A DNA stretch of 64,000 nt, taken from the NCBI RefSeq assembly GCF_022965805.1, contig NC_133109.1, positions 6,425,869 through 6,489,868 of the forward strand, read 5' to 3'. Both the position numbers and the translations under genes were made by a program. Shown piece by piece: positions 48,600 to 60,300 of this stretch (within the stretch, counting starts at the first letter, position 1; every line of letters starts with the position of its first letter). This DNA comes from Primulina eburnea. Taxonomy: Eukaryota > Streptophyta > Magnoliopsida > Lamiales > Gesneriaceae. The notes beneath the pieces are model-generated. The model was given only the letters and a program-made list of their open reading frames with translations, made no database searches and was not told where the DNA came from.

Positions 48600-49098
48600 A
48601 TTTGTTAAATTGAGGGGGAGTATTATTAATGTGAGCATTATAATGTCGGATAATACAAATTAATTGTATTTATCCATAATTATGGCTCAACATTCATTTA
48701 TGTGCTAAATATTTTTAAATTTTAGGTGTTCCTCATCTTGGCTACTTCGGAATCACCGCTCCTATTCGGATGCTCCGTTTCACCTCGGATCCACCGAACA
48801 TGTTCGGATCGTCCGAACCTGACCATAGGTTCCAGAACCTCCGATTCCCTCTTCGGACCATCCGAACACACATCGGATCGTCCGAACCTTCTTCCGATGT
48901 CATTTAATGTTCGCGCCTTCCCATGCCTGATTGTCAGACTTCGGACCCTCCGTTTACTCTTCGTAGCCTCCGTTCTATGATCGGATTGTCCGATTACGAA
49001 TCGGATCGTCCGAACTGACTGCCAGATAACCGTTCCGTTCAAATTCCGGACCTTCCGAACTCATGTTCGGACCGTCCGAACATGGCCTATAAATAGGC
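48600..49098 (+). promoter_or_regulatory. LTR-like promoter block in front of the Copia-4 third ORF
   Basis: It starts with a purine tract (GAGGGGGAG near 48614) just after pol. Then comes a cluster (48740-49080) of at least ten palindromic units such as TTCGGATCGTCCGAAC, TTCGGACCATCCGAAC and TTCGGACCGTCCGAAC, and the block ends in TATAAATAGGC (49088-49098). The LTR U3 has the same layout: motif cluster, then the identical 11-base TATA element. It is not a simple LTR copy, because sequence between the motifs differs. I infer a separate promoter for the third ORF. Confidence 0.65.
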
Positions 49099-49171
49099 GT
49101 TCGGATCCTCTGATTTACTTGCTCATTCACTCCTCTCTTTCTTTCCCCACACAAAACACTCACTACTCACT

Positions 49172-50443
49172 ATGCCTCCGCGCCGTAACGCAGCTGGCCG
49201 AAATGTTCGCCCTCGTCACGGTGCCTTTCATCATGATCTTACCCAACCACCCAATCCTCGTCCTACCCCACCTGAATTCGAAACCCGTAACATTCTGCCT
49301 GGTCGTACCCTTCACACCGATTATCTTCGTGCAAATTTCTTTACGTTGATTACTCTTATTGAGTCTCAACGTTGGGGAAACTTCTTTCTACCTTCCGTAC
49401 CCGATCTCATCTACCCCTCTCTCATACATCAGTTCTATGCGAACTTTTCCTTAGTTCTTGGTGGTGATGACACTCGTGTTGTTACCATTGTTCAGGGTCG
49501 GTTCATTTCTTTTTCTACCGCCGACCTCTCCACTTGGTTCGATCTTCCTCGAGACGGACCGAGTGAGTTCTTTTCTCAGTCTTGGACTGAGAATGACCCC
49601 AATTTTGATCGAGTCACTGCCTTGACCACCATCTTCGGTCGTCCGCCTACTCCTGCCGATGACCGTCCTCATGCGAAGGACCTTCCTCCTCAGCTTCAGC
49701 TTGTTCTGAAGCTCATCACTTCTTCTATTGTTCCTCGCAGTGGAGACCTCTCCACTTGCAAGTATCTCGATCTGTATATTATCTATTATTTAGTCTCCCA
49801 GCGTCCTTTTAACCTTCCCCGTTTTCTTATGTACGCCATGGAGTACGCGGCTTCTTCTACTCGCGTCTCTTTTCCATTTGGCCGGTTCATTAACCGGATT
49901 CTAGCCCATCTGGGCATTGACTTTACAGATGAAGAATCCTTATCTATTTCTCCTCGCGAGACTATCGACCATGATACTGTTGTTAAGATGGGACTCTCTT
50001 GGAATCCCGTCTTATCCTCTTGGGTCATCGACAAGGATCGCATCTTTGCGTCCTATCGTCCGACCGAACACTTTCATGTTCCCTTCGGTCTCCTTCCTCC
50101 TCACGTTCAGACGAGAGGATTTCCCGCTGGTCCCCCTACTACGGGTACCACTCCTACCCCTTCGGTTGATATTCCCTCTTCATCCCATCAGCGTGTTCCC
50201 GACCCTATTAGCACTCCTTTGATGACCATGGATGACCTTCCTCATGGCTTCACTCCGCCTGCTCCCTCTGGACCCTACGATCGGATTTTCGAGTATCTCG
50301 AGCGATTGGAGACTCGTTTCGACACTCGTTTCTCCCTTTTGGAGTCTACCTTAGAGCGTCATCATAGTGAGACTTCCTCGCGTCTTGATTCCATCGAGGC
50401 TGAGATGAGGAGACATAGAGAGTCGCGGGATGCGGATTCTTAG
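49172..50443 (+). CDS. Copia-4 third ORF: plant transposon-associated protein, intact
   Basis: 423 residues with no break. It starts 74 nt after the internal TATA element, in a CT-rich leader. N-terminus MPPRRNAAGRN is basic. The core at residues about 40-250 includes IHQFYANFSLVLGGDD (FYAN at 88-91), IVQGRFISFSTADLSTWFDL and YLDLYIIYYLV, followed by FGRFINRILAHLGIDF. Then a Pro/Thr-rich linker and a C-terminal coiled coil (IFEYLERLETRFDTRF to the end). There is no signal peptide or zinc finger. The core matches my memory of the 'putative plant transposon protein' domain (Pfam PF20167, name from memory). Role unknown. Its intactness in an element with a broken pol is notable. Confidence 0.85.
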   Translation: MPPRRNAAGRNVRPRHGAFHHDLTQPPNPRPTPPEFETRNILPGRTLHTDYLRANFFTLITLIESQRWGNFFLPSVPDLIYPSLIHQFYANFSLVLGGDDTRVVTIVQGRFISFSTADLSTWFDLPRDGPSEFFSQSWTENDPNFDRVTALTTIFGRPPTPADDRPHAKDLPPQLQLVLKLITSSIVPRSGDLSTCKYLDLYIIYYLVSQRPFNLPRFLMYAMEYAASSTRVSFPFGRFINRILAHLGIDFTDEESLSISPRETIDHDTVVKMGLSWNPVLSSWVIDKDRIFASYRPTEHFHVPFGLLPPHVQTRGFPAGPPTTGTTPTPSVDIPSSSHQRVPDPISTPLMTMDDLPHGFTPPAPSGPYDRIFEYLERLETRFDTRFSLLESTLERHHSETSSRLDSIEAEMRRHRESRDADS

Positions 50444-50753
50444 ATTATGTTTTTGTTATTTTTGTTTATTTTATCTTTATGCATCATTGTATAAAAGACT
50501 TGCATTTATTAGTGGATATTTTACCTGTTTATTTGTCTCTCTTTATGCTTATGTCTTTTTGCTTATCACAAAAAGGGGGAGAATTTATTTGGTTAAAATT
50601 GCTATTAAATGGTTATTAAATAAATTCGCCTTAATTCAACCTCTTAGACTTGTTATTTGATTAAGGGGGAGTTATTTAATAATAATTTAGATTATGTTGA
50701 TTATTGTTTCTCAATTTTTAACCAAGTTTTGTGATCATCAAAAAGGGGGAGAT
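50444..50753 (+). promoter_or_regulatory. Copia-4 multiple polypurine tracts
   Basis: Three purine runs of AAGGGGGAG type lie between the third ORF and the 3' LTR: about 50574-50583, about 50664-50673, and the LTR-adjacent 50740-50753 (AAAAAGGGGGAGAT). A fourth sits after pol near 48614. Multiple tracts are a known Sirevirus hallmark. Confidence 0.8.
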
Positions 50754-51906
50754 TGTTACGCCTTAAACGCATACAAATCTCGAGGATGAGATTAATGTTT
50801 TTAATGCTGTAACATATCCCAAAGTTTTTGTTTTGATGATACCAAAACTTGGCTTAAAAATGTACTAATGTTTTATATTGAGGCATGCAGGAAACTAAGA
50901 ACAAAGTTAAGTTCGGAAGATCCGAAGTTGGTTCGGACGTTCCGAAAAGGTGCCGATCAGAAGCAAAGTGGAAGCTGTTCGGAAGCTGCGAGGAGCCAGT
51001 TCGGACGGTCCGAAGACGTGATCGGACGTTCCGAACACAAGCAATCAAATCACTTGAATGCGGAGACAAATTGATCTGACTGATTGATTGAGTAAGATTT
51101 CGGACGCTACGAAGGACATGATCGGACGCTACGAAGTGTTGAAGATTTCAAATCTCTGGAAACGCGGGAATGTTCGGACGGTACGAACTTGAGTTCGGAC
51201 CTTCCGAAGATGTTCACACACTGTCTGAAAGAACTGTTCGGAAGATACGAAGTTTGATCGGTCCCTCCGAAGCACATGTTCGGACCCTACGAAGTCAAGA
51301 ACGGACGATCCGAAGTCATCCCAGAATTACGCAAATTGATTTCAATCACATCGGACGTTCCGAAGCATAAACAGAAGATCCGAACCTTGGCGTCCAAGAC
51401 TAGTATAAATAGGCCTTTGAGGATGCATTTTCAATCATCCCACTCCACTCTCTCTTGTCTCTTACAAAGCTTTCTACTATCTCTTGTGTGCGTTGATTAA
51501 AAGAGTTGTAATATCAAAAGAGTTGTAGAAAAAGAGTGAAAGTAATACTCTCGAGTGGGTTGTAAAGTTCGTGGCTATCCTTGGAGCCCTCAAGGCCAAG
51601 TAGACGCATCGAGGCGTGGTTGTAAAAGCTAGCTTGGAGCTCCTAAAGCCAAGTCGATATAGTGATACCTCGATCCTCATCGAGAAGGGGAGACGTAGAC
51701 GATTCTTCGTCGAACTTCCATAAACATCTCTATCCCTCTTTACTTTACGCATTTACTTTACTACGCATTTATTTTACGCACTTACTTTACGCATTCATTT
51801 TATTTGTGATTGTCCCTCAAGTCTTCCGCTTGCAATTTTTGCAAACTCGTTTTAAAAACGCTAAAGGGCCTAAAAGAACCTATTCACCCCCCCTTTAGGT
51901 TCTTCA
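50754..51906 (+). repeat. Copia-4 3' LTR
   Basis: 1153 bp, same as 42848-44000 apart from one visible substitution. TATA element at 51404-51414. Confidence 0.97.
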
Positions 51907-54303
51907 CAAGCCAAGAAAGAAATGAAATTCACCAACCATGTTCATTTCAAACGTAGTAGACATGCATTCAACAAAATCATTAGCATGCTTTTGGGATGAA
52001 TTACCGAAAATGATATCATCAACATAGATTTGACAAATAAGGATTTCATCTTTGGATTTTTGAATAAAGAGAGTCTTATCTACCTCACCTCATTTGAATC
52101 CAATTTCGAGTAGGTATTCAGTCAGTCTGCCATACCAAGCACGAGGTGCTTGCTTCAAACCATAGAGAGTCTTTTTCAAATTGTACACATGATCAAGATT
52201 ATGTGGATCTTAAAATCTTTTAGGTTGTCTAACATATACTTCTTCACACAAGATCCCATTCAAAAATGATTTTTAACATCCATTTGAAACAATTTGATTT
52301 TCATAAAGCATGCAATAGCTAGCAAAATTCGGATTAACTCAATGCGGGCAACTGGTGCAAAGGTCTCATCAAAATCAACCCTTTCAACCTGTGTGTACCC
52401 TTGAGCAACCAACCTTAATTTGTTTCGAAAGATGTTCCCTGACTCATCAGTTTTATTTTTAAAAATCCACTTTGTTCTAATTATATTGCCATGGTCAGGG
52501 GATGGAACTAAAGTCCAAACATCATTTCGAACGAACTCTTCAAGCTCATCATTCATAGCATTGATTCAAAACTCATCTTTTAAAGCTTCGTCGATATTTT
52601 TAGGTTCAAATTGAGATACAAAAGCATGAAAATCTGACCTGTGAGTACATGGTACTCATGCACACTAGTCCAACCATCTTTCGATAGTTGACTTTCTCTT
52701 TTCTTCGGGTTTGGACATCTTCACGCATCCCTCCAATGATTTGAGATGATGGGTGGTTCTTCAGGATTTTGCTTGGGATACACGGTCCATCATCTACTGC
52801 CTCATCATCATTGTGAGCATATTCTTGTGATTCGGTGACTTCATTGTCACATGTTGTGTAGATGTTGCAACATCTGGGGCAACATCTATATTTTCCAGTG
52901 ACATTTGGGTTTCCAGAAGGTCTTCAACGTCATCTTCATCAGTTTTCTTTTTGAGATCTGCACAATTATAAAAAAACAACATTAATAGGTTCCATAATAG
53001 TCCTAGTTCTTAAGTTAAACATGCGATAAGCACGACTATTAGTGGCATATCCAAAAAACAAACACTTATCACTCTTTGAATCAAACTTAGGAAGTTGATC
53101 TTTGTCATTCAAAGTATAACACACACAACCAAAAACATGAAAATATTTAAGGTTAGACTTCTTTCCCATGATTATTTCATAAGAAGTCATGGTTGATCCA
53201 CTTCTTAAATACACCCTATTTGAAGTATGACCGTGTTAAGGGCTTCTGCCCAAAAACGCTTTGCAATGTTTTTTGAAGTTAGCATTACTCTTGCCATTTC
53301 TTGCAAAGTCATGTTCTTGCGTTCGGAAATGCCATTTTGTTGTGGAGTTTTGGTGCTGAAAATTCGTGCGAAATACCTTTCCTGTCACAGAAGGATGAGA
53401 ATGAAGTTTTTTCAAATTCTTTACTGTGATCAGTTCTGATCCTTCTTACCTTCAGGTTATGGAAGTTGGTGATTCTTGTGATCAAATTTTTGAATACATC
53501 GAAAGTATCTGATTTCTCTCTAATAAAACCAACCCATGAAAAACGTGAGAAATCAACAACACACATAAAAAAATATTTCTTACCTCCGAGACTTTCAACT
53601 TCTATAGGACCCATAAGGTCCATGTGTAGTAACTCCAGACAGCGTGTTGTCCCATATGTTGGCAACACTGGATGCGACACGCGAGTCTGTTTACCTTTTT
53701 GACAATCTCCACACACATATGTCAAGTTCTTAAAGGTTTTGAAATTTGCATGTCCGAGTTTTTGATGCCAAAGGTTAAGTTCGGTGATTTGCACATGTTT
53801 ACATGAAAGTTCTTCACCTATTTGGTAGCAATTGTCTGAGGACCTTGTACCTGTCATGATGCACATGTTAGCTTCATCAAAAACTTCACAATTATGTTTA
53901 TCGAACTTAACAAGAAAATTATCATCACAAAATTGGCTTATGCTTATAAGATTTGAATTTAATCCTTCAACATGAAGCACATTGTGGAGCTTTGGTAGTC
54001 CTTCAACATTTAAAGTACATTTCCAACAATTTTTCCTTTAGCTCTCCCTCCATAGGTCACTCTACCACATTTTTGTTCAACATAATCGATGAGATATTCT
54101 CGTGATCCCGTCATGTGGCGTGAGCTTCCACTATCAAAGTGCCAATGACCTGCAGTGTTAGTTTTTAACGAAGTATAAACAACTTTACAGTGAGTTTTTA
54201 CCTTTGGTACCCAAATTTGTCTTACTGTAGGTCGATGATGGGAGATGTTGCGGAAAGTGTTGGACAACATCCGGGACAACATCCGACTCGTCTTTCGATT
54301 CAA
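51907..54303 (-). pseudogene. Copia-3 pol, N-terminal half (protease, integrase, RT)
   Basis: Protease region with WHFDSGSSRHMTGSREYL (about 54140); GAG-pre-integrase (LWHQKLGHANFKT, CGDCQKGKQT); integrase (LLHMDLMGPIEVES, RTDHSKEFEKTS, FSAPKLHNKMAFPNART); then a linker, and RT with LRLVAQGYTQVERVDFDET and FQMDVKNHF. It continues to DDIIFG-like sequence at about 52010 and FFLGL at the insertion site. Multiple frame changes and stops. The element-specific ATGTTG..CAACA motif interrupts the coding sequence near 52850-52895, 53636-53665 and 54245-54290. Confidence 0.9.
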
Positions 54304-54435
54304 GTAGTCATCCTTGAGTTTAAAACAGTAGGGCCTGATATGTCCATTTTTAAAATAGTAATGACATACATACCTGCGTTTTCTTTTCTTAGGAATAGGT
54401 GCAGCAGGTTGTCTTTTCGGTGGAGAGCTTTTGTT

Positions 54436-55628
54436 TTAAGATATAGTTTGTGATGGTGTAAATGTTTCAGTTTTTCCTTTCACAAACACAGTAGATTTTG
54501 AAGATTCATCCATCTCAAACACACTGTCTTTGAAGTCTAGACCTTTCTTGTCATCTCTTTCCATCAAAAGTATGGAATCAAGCTTGGATGTGCTTGAATT
54601 AAACTTGGACAAGGTTTCAGTGGTCTTTTGAAGTTCATCATTGGTCTTACCTAGTTCCAAATATTTTTTGCTCGAGATTACTTCAAGTTTGGCAACCATA
54701 GCTTTTAGATCGATGCTCTCCTTCATAAGAGTTGAGTTTAGCTTGTTTCTTTTGGTCCAGTCTTCAAAAAGCTCTTCATATAGTTTCTGAACGCTCTCAA
54801 GAGTAATTCCTTCGTCAGCTGCTTCCATGTCATCATCTAGACTCGAATTTCCAGAGGCTGTAGATTTTAAACAGATTGATTTTCCACAGATGTTGCGGCC
54901 AGGGGTGGCAACACCTAGGACAACACCTAAAAGATTCACCTGCAGCCATTATTTTTATGTCAATAATGCAGTCAGGTAGGTATGATTTTCTTCATCAGTA
55001 GACTTCTCCTCAACATCGGATTCTTCATCGTTTAGAGACACATTGTAGCCTTTGTTTTTGCGTAATTGTTGGCACATTCATTGGAATAGTGACCGAAGCC
55101 TTTGCATTCTCTACACTGCATTGAATCATACCTCTTTGAGTTAAGTTGTCCCTTGCCTTCATTCCTTGGTTGAAATTGTTGATTGGCAGGAAACTTTTGT
55201 GGCCTTTCAGGTGCTGGAAGACTTGGAAATTTCGAAGATTGTGCATCCTTCTTCTTGTCTCTGATTCTTTTTAAGTAATCCCCGAATTTTTTTGTGATAA
55301 AGGAGATAGAGTCCTGACAAAGGTCAAATTCATTGACTTCTTGGGATATTTGAAGGAGTTCATTATAGGAGTCATTCGAGACTTGGAAGGCAATTGTTTT
55401 TCCTTTGTCTTTTTTCTGCATATCCATGTTCATCTCGAAAGTGTGAAGTGAAATTATCAATTCTTCCAGTGCCATTAGAGTTGTATCCTTTGCTTCATCA
55501 ATTGCATAGATTTTTATGTTAAATCTCTCGGGAAGAGATCGGAGAACTTTTCTGACCAACCTTTCATTTGATATGGGATCACCTAGACTGAATACTTTAT
55601 TCGCAATCTCCCTGAGACGTCTAATAAG
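54436..55628 (-). pseudogene. Copia-3 gag (truncated and broken)
   Basis: VRKVLRSLPERFNIKIYAID, a KDTTLMALEELIISLHTFEM stretch, zinc knuckle CRECKGFGHYSNEC (about 55100), then a coiled-coil-rich tail (54939-54436). The N-terminal part is missing at the Athila-like boundary at 55628. Stops occur between 55032 and 54939. Confidence 0.88.
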
Positions 55629-55989
55629 TGCAAGATTTGCACTTAATTTACATTAAAATCCATTTTGAATTATGCTTGTTTCGAACAGAATTATGCGTTT
55701 TTGGTTTGTTTTTGTTGTCATTCCAGGAGTGGAGAAAATAGTGGAAACGAAACAAAGTGGACTAGGAAAACAGAGTAGTGCGCAGCCGAGATCACACCCA
55801 CGGACAGAGGTGCACGCACGGCCATGCCACTTCACGCACAACCACGCGCACATACACGCAAATCATCAACCAAGGAGGCGCGCGCGGCAGCGCCACTACT
55901 CGCGCGACCGAGCGCGCAGGAGCATAGGCGAGGACCAGCTGCTTGCGCGCCACCGTGCAACATCATGCGCGACCGCGCGCACACAGACA

Positions 55990-56085
55990 AACATGAAGTT
56001 CCGAGAGGCGCGCGCGGCATCACCACAACTCGCGCGACCGCGCGAGTTGTGGTGATGCCGCGCGCGCCTCTCGGAACTTCATGTT
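55990..56085. repeat. Perfect 47-bp inverted repeat with 2-nt spacer
   Basis: Left arm 55990-56036 and right arm 56039-56085 pair at every position I checked, separated by AC. The outermost bases are AACATGAAG and CTTCATGTT, and the centre is CGCGCG-AC-CGCGCG. The arms are GC-rich and would form a very stable hairpin or cruciform. Confidence 0.93.
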
Positions 56086-56165
56086 CGTCGCGCGCACACA
56101 CAAGCAGATGAGCAGCAGCGCACACGCAACCGCGCGCGATCACGCGCAGCCGCGTTCCAGAAATT

Positions 56166-56173
56166 TATAAAAG
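56166..56173 (+). promoter_or_regulatory. TATA box of Athila-like LTR
   Basis: TATAAAAG about 80 bp after the inverted repeat and just after the last GCGC-rich motif. Confidence 0.6.
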
Positions 56174-57140
56174 CGTGAAGCTTAGGTCAAAAATGGAGTG
56201 AGCGGTCATTGGAGAAACACACGAGAGAACATCCGCCTAGCGAGAGGAAACGCAGAAGCAAACACGAGACGAAGATTCAGAGCGCGAAGAACAATCACAA
56301 ATACGAAGAACGATGGATCTGGGGACGGATACGACACTTCGGATTTGTTATCTTTTCCTTCACTTCTTTATTTTAAAGTGTAGCGATGTCTAGAACTATG
56401 AATATATCTTGTGTTCTCTTGGATTTCGTGATTAACTAAAATTCCATTCTAGAGGTTGACATAGCTTTGTTTATACGATGATTTGACGTGGATATTTTTA
56501 TGATTGAACTCCGTTTTGTTTAATTGTGTTCTCTATATATTATTTCACTGCAATTTACTGGCCACGAATTGTATGTAGTCTGATTAATTCTACAACTCGG
56601 GAGAGAGACTAGGATTATAGATAATTAGAGACGCATCGTTGAATGTGTATATCGTCCGGAAGGCGTATAACTTTAGCGAGGCTTAGGTAAGAACATTGTT
56701 TGCCTTTACCAATTAAACATAGATTTTATTAGGAATAATTGAATCGAAGTTTGATTGGTACAATTTATTCGCCACTTGGGAAAGGGGAAATAAAATACGT
56801 AAGTTTTCTTGACCATTAAATAATAGAAATTCAGGAATTTAAATACAACCAGGAAGAATTATTGTAGAAACTTAGTGAAATCATTCATCTAGATTTTTTC
56901 TCTCATTGATATTTCTCCATTTGGTGATTAGTTTACTTACTTTCTTGCAATCAAGTCATTTACATAAACCAAACATTCTTTCTGAATTTTCTAGATAAAG
57001 TCGAGACTATTATAATTACAAGCATTGATACATATTTTATTTACACTCCTCGTGGAATCGACACTTGCACTCAAAAATACATTTACTATAACTTGACGTC
57101 GTGCGCTTGCGAGCAATCAAGAAAACACGCAACAAGTTTT

Positions 57141-57159
57141 TGGCGCCATTGCCGGGGAG
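57141..57159 (+). promoter_or_regulatory. Athila-like primer binding site (tRNA-Asp type)
   Basis: TGGCGCCATTGCCGGGGAG, six bases after the LTR. It differs at one position from the usual TGGCGCCGTTGCCGGGG of Athila elements. Confidence 0.9.
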
Positions 57160-57277
57160 TGTCAAATTTGAATTTATATCAGTATTGTTACCAGTTAGTC
57201 TAGATTTTAATTTAGAGCTTATATTTTTATTTTATTTTATATAGATAAAGTTTTTAATTTTTTCTGCTTGACAGTAT

Positions 57278-58978
57278 ATGCTAAGATCGCAAAACTCAGA
57301 CTTGCTGATTTTTGACTCGAAGATCGAAAGAACTGCGAGAAAATTAAGAAAAGCAAGAAGGGAAGAGATCCAAGCAATGGCTGAACACAGAGAAAATGAC
57401 AGACACATCCCTCCATAGGCTATACCTACCAGATATCACTTCTTCCGACCAGTGATCAACAATCATTACTCTGGTATTGCAAGAGGAACCATCAACGCAA
57501 ATAATTTCGAGCTGAAGCCTGCTCTAATCAATATGGTTCAGCAAAACCAGTTTGCTGGGACTGCCACTTCTGATACTCACGTTCACTTGAGGACCTTATT
57601 GGAGATAACGGATACGGTAAAGATTAATAATGTTCCTGATGATTTTATTAGACTGCGTTTGTTTCCGTTTTCTCTCAGGGATCAAGCTAGAGGATGGCTC
57701 CAATCGCTTCCCTTGGGAAGTATCACGACATGGCAGGAGCTGGCGACGAAATTTCTGGCAAAAACTTTCCCCCTGCAAAGTCTGCACAGTTGAAGATTGA
57801 GATTAGCACGTTCAGGCAGACTGATTTTGATCAATTGTATGAGGCATGGGAAAGATACAAGGAGCTGTTGAGAAAGTGCCCAAACCATGGCTTCGAAACT
57901 GGGTGCAGATTGAATTATTCTACAACGGTCTAAATGGACAAACAAGAGGAACATTGGATGCTACAGCTTGTGGCACGATCTTTGCTAAATCTCCCGAGCA
58001 AGCTTATGACTTGCTTGAAACAGCTATCAGTGGCCGTCTGAAAGGGCAGGAGTAAAAAGGACAGCTGGAGTTTATCCTGTGGATCCTATTACGTTACTCA
58101 CTGCTCAGGTATCTGCATTGACCACTCAAATATCAGCGATGAATAAGGTAAGCACATCAGAAACTGAGAGTCCATCGACTGTTGCTGAAGAACAATCTAT
58201 TCATGAAGAAGCTCAGTACGTCAACAACAGAAATTTTGGTGGATTCGGAGGATATCGAGGTAACCCTCCCCCTAATACTTATCATCCAGGATTAAGAAAT
58301 CATGAAAATTTTTCTTATGAAAATAATAAAAATGTGTTGAATCCTCCATCGGGGTTCAATACATCAAATGGGGAACGGAAGCCATCATTTGAAGATTTAT
58401 TTGGAACATTTGTTGTTGAATCTGGTAAAAGGATGTCTAGAACTGAGTCTAGACTGGACAACCTTGAGATACACATGGCGAGTATTGGTGCAACCTTGAA
58501 AATCCTTGAGTCGCAAGTGGGGCAGATAACGAAGAAACTCAAGTGTCAACCATCAGGTGCAGTTCAAAAGACTGCAGAACCAAACCTAAGAGAAGTGAAT
58601 GTCATTTTTATACATCATGAAGAGATTGGTGTGGTAGGCAGAGAAGAGAAGGAGGTTGAACTCAAACCTGTTCGGGATGAAAAGCTAAGTCCAACCAAAA
58701 GAGCCCGAGGTAAGAAATCTGAGAGGTATGATTTAAATCAATGCCTTGATATCTCTTTACTTCCCTACCCCCAGAGATTTTTACAATTACAAGCTGAATT
58801 TCAAAAGAAAAAAGGTCTTGAAGATCTCAAGAACCTACACAATAATTATGAATTTGTAGAGCAGGTGGAAGGTGAATTTACCGAAGGAACACGAAGAAAT
58901 CCTTTTCAGAAGTTGCTAGATCCCGGTGAATTTATCGTACCATCTGAAATAGGGGGTCATGTAGTGGAAAAGGCTATC
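57278..58978 (+). pseudogene. Athila-like gag (degenerate)
   Basis: ATG at 57278 (MLRSQNSDLLIFDSKIERTA) runs to an in-frame TAG at 57416-57418. The same frame continues with NNFELKPALINMVQQNQF, LRTLLEITDTVKINNVPDDF and LRDQARGWLQSLP, which is the Retrotrans_gag domain of Athila elements. Frame changes at about 57720, 57850-57930 and 58020 carry ISTFRQTDFDQLYEAWERYK and CPNHGFE. The C-terminal part (58079 on) includes YPQRFLQLQAEFQKKK and LDPGEFIVPSEIGGHVVEKA. It is cut at 58978 by a solo LTR and resumes in the protease at 60758. Nucleocapsid zinc knuckles were not seen. Confidence 0.88.
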
Positions 58979-59365
58979 TGTAATGCCCGAGATTTGCTGT
59001 GTTGATAATCTAAACTGATTTGTTGATTAATTGATGTAATTATAGATGACACGGATTACACCGGGATATAGGGAAAAGAGATTGGAATTATGTGTGAGGC
59101 GGAAGCCTCGCGCATATGCGCGATCCTGCCGGGCGCATATGCGCGGAAGGGGCAGAGAACCTCGCACATATGCGCGACACGAATCCGTGCATGTTCACGA
59201 GGTAACCCGAGAGTTGTGAAGAATTTTGAGGGAACTCGCGCATATGCGCCGAATGAGGACGCGCATATGCGCGAGGCGCTGTGCATGATACGCGCCGAGA
59301 CATTATGTCTCGCGCATATGCGTGAGACGTGTTGCTCTTAGGGTGAGCCATTTGCCCTTCGCATG

Positions 59366-59469
<104 letters not shown>

Positions 59470-60203
59470 AAAACGATTTTGTCCCTCAGAATCAGTTGAA
59501 TTGAGGAAGGAGGCTTCAGAGAATTGTGAAAAATCCTTACGCCTTTATATTGCGATTCCTCCGTCTGATTTTGAATCCGACTTCGGTACTGTGTTCCTAT
59601 CGACGCAGGCTACAATTGGACGTAAGTTTTACTACGTTTTGTTATGTCTTGAAATTATGATATTGTCAGAATCAAATATGATTCATATATGATGTTCTTG
59701 ACATGTTAGACATCGTAGAATCAAAGACAGATTGAAAACCAGACTAATTATGGAATTGTTATGAATTTCAGAGTTTATTGGGTTAAGATTTGATGTCAGA
59801 TTTGTATTGTATCGATTACAAATCGATTATGAAATGTTGGAATTGGTATCTGTTGGTTTGTATGACTGGGTATATTGAGATTGTGCAGCTATGCCGTTGA
59901 AACAGAATGTGATTTAGTTCTGATTATATCCAGTATCGATTGATTGGGATATTGATATTGTATTCCTCGTTATTGTCATTCCAGACTGAGTATTGACAGA
60001 CTTTGCGTTTGAAACTTCGACAGCTTTAGAAAGACAGAAAAAAATGTATAAATTAATGTTGAGTTGGGATTGCACAACTCGAGTGAGGTTTGACTCGAGT
60101 TTCCCTAAATCACATATCTTAATGTATTGCAGTGATATTTGCAATTAATGATATTGATGTGTGTGGTCTATTGATTTATAGACAATGTATGTATTGAGTC
60201 ATA

Positions 60204-60300
60204 GACTGCTTCGTCTAGCTATCGGCTGATTCGCCTAGTCACTGGCTGATTCGCGTAGTCATTGGCTGATTCGTCAATTCTGTGGCCGATTCGCCCAGAC
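60204..60300. repeat. 20-bp tandem repeat, about five units
   Basis: Units of the type GGCTGATTCGCCTAGTCACT with a period of 20 bp and some divergence, in the R/U5 part of the solo LTR. Confidence 0.85.

Larger units (their letters stand above)
42848..51906 (+). mobile_element. Copia-4: 9.06-kb young Sirevirus-like retrotransposon
   Basis: LTRs of identical length (1153 bp, 42848-44000 and 50754-51906) differ at one site that I could see (43389 C, 51295 T). A perfect 5-bp duplication CAAGC (42843-42847 and 51907-51911) flanks the element. Order: LTR, initiator-Met PBS, gag, pol, a promoter-like block, an intact third ORF, several polypurine tracts, LTR. It is nested in the RT gene of Copia-3. 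Pol has a TGA and gag-pol are in different frames, so this copy would need help in trans unless those are read through. Confidence 0.97.
51907..55628 (-). mobile_element. Copia-3, right part (gag to RT)
   Basis: The upstream half of Copia-3, carrying gag and pol through the RT YVDDIIFG motif. It ends at 55628 inside gag, where the Athila-like LTR begins. The rest of gag, the PBS and the 5' LTR are presumably beyond the window. Confidence 0.88.
55629..57134 (+). repeat. Athila-like 5' LTR
   Basis: TGCAAGATTTGC...ACGCAACA, about 1.5 kb. The first part is rich in GCGCGCGACCGCGCG-like motifs and holds a 47-bp perfect inverted repeat. A TATAAAAG box is at 56166-56173. Left edge chosen from TG and the end of Copia-3 coding sequence; the right edge from the PBS. 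Confidence 0.75.
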
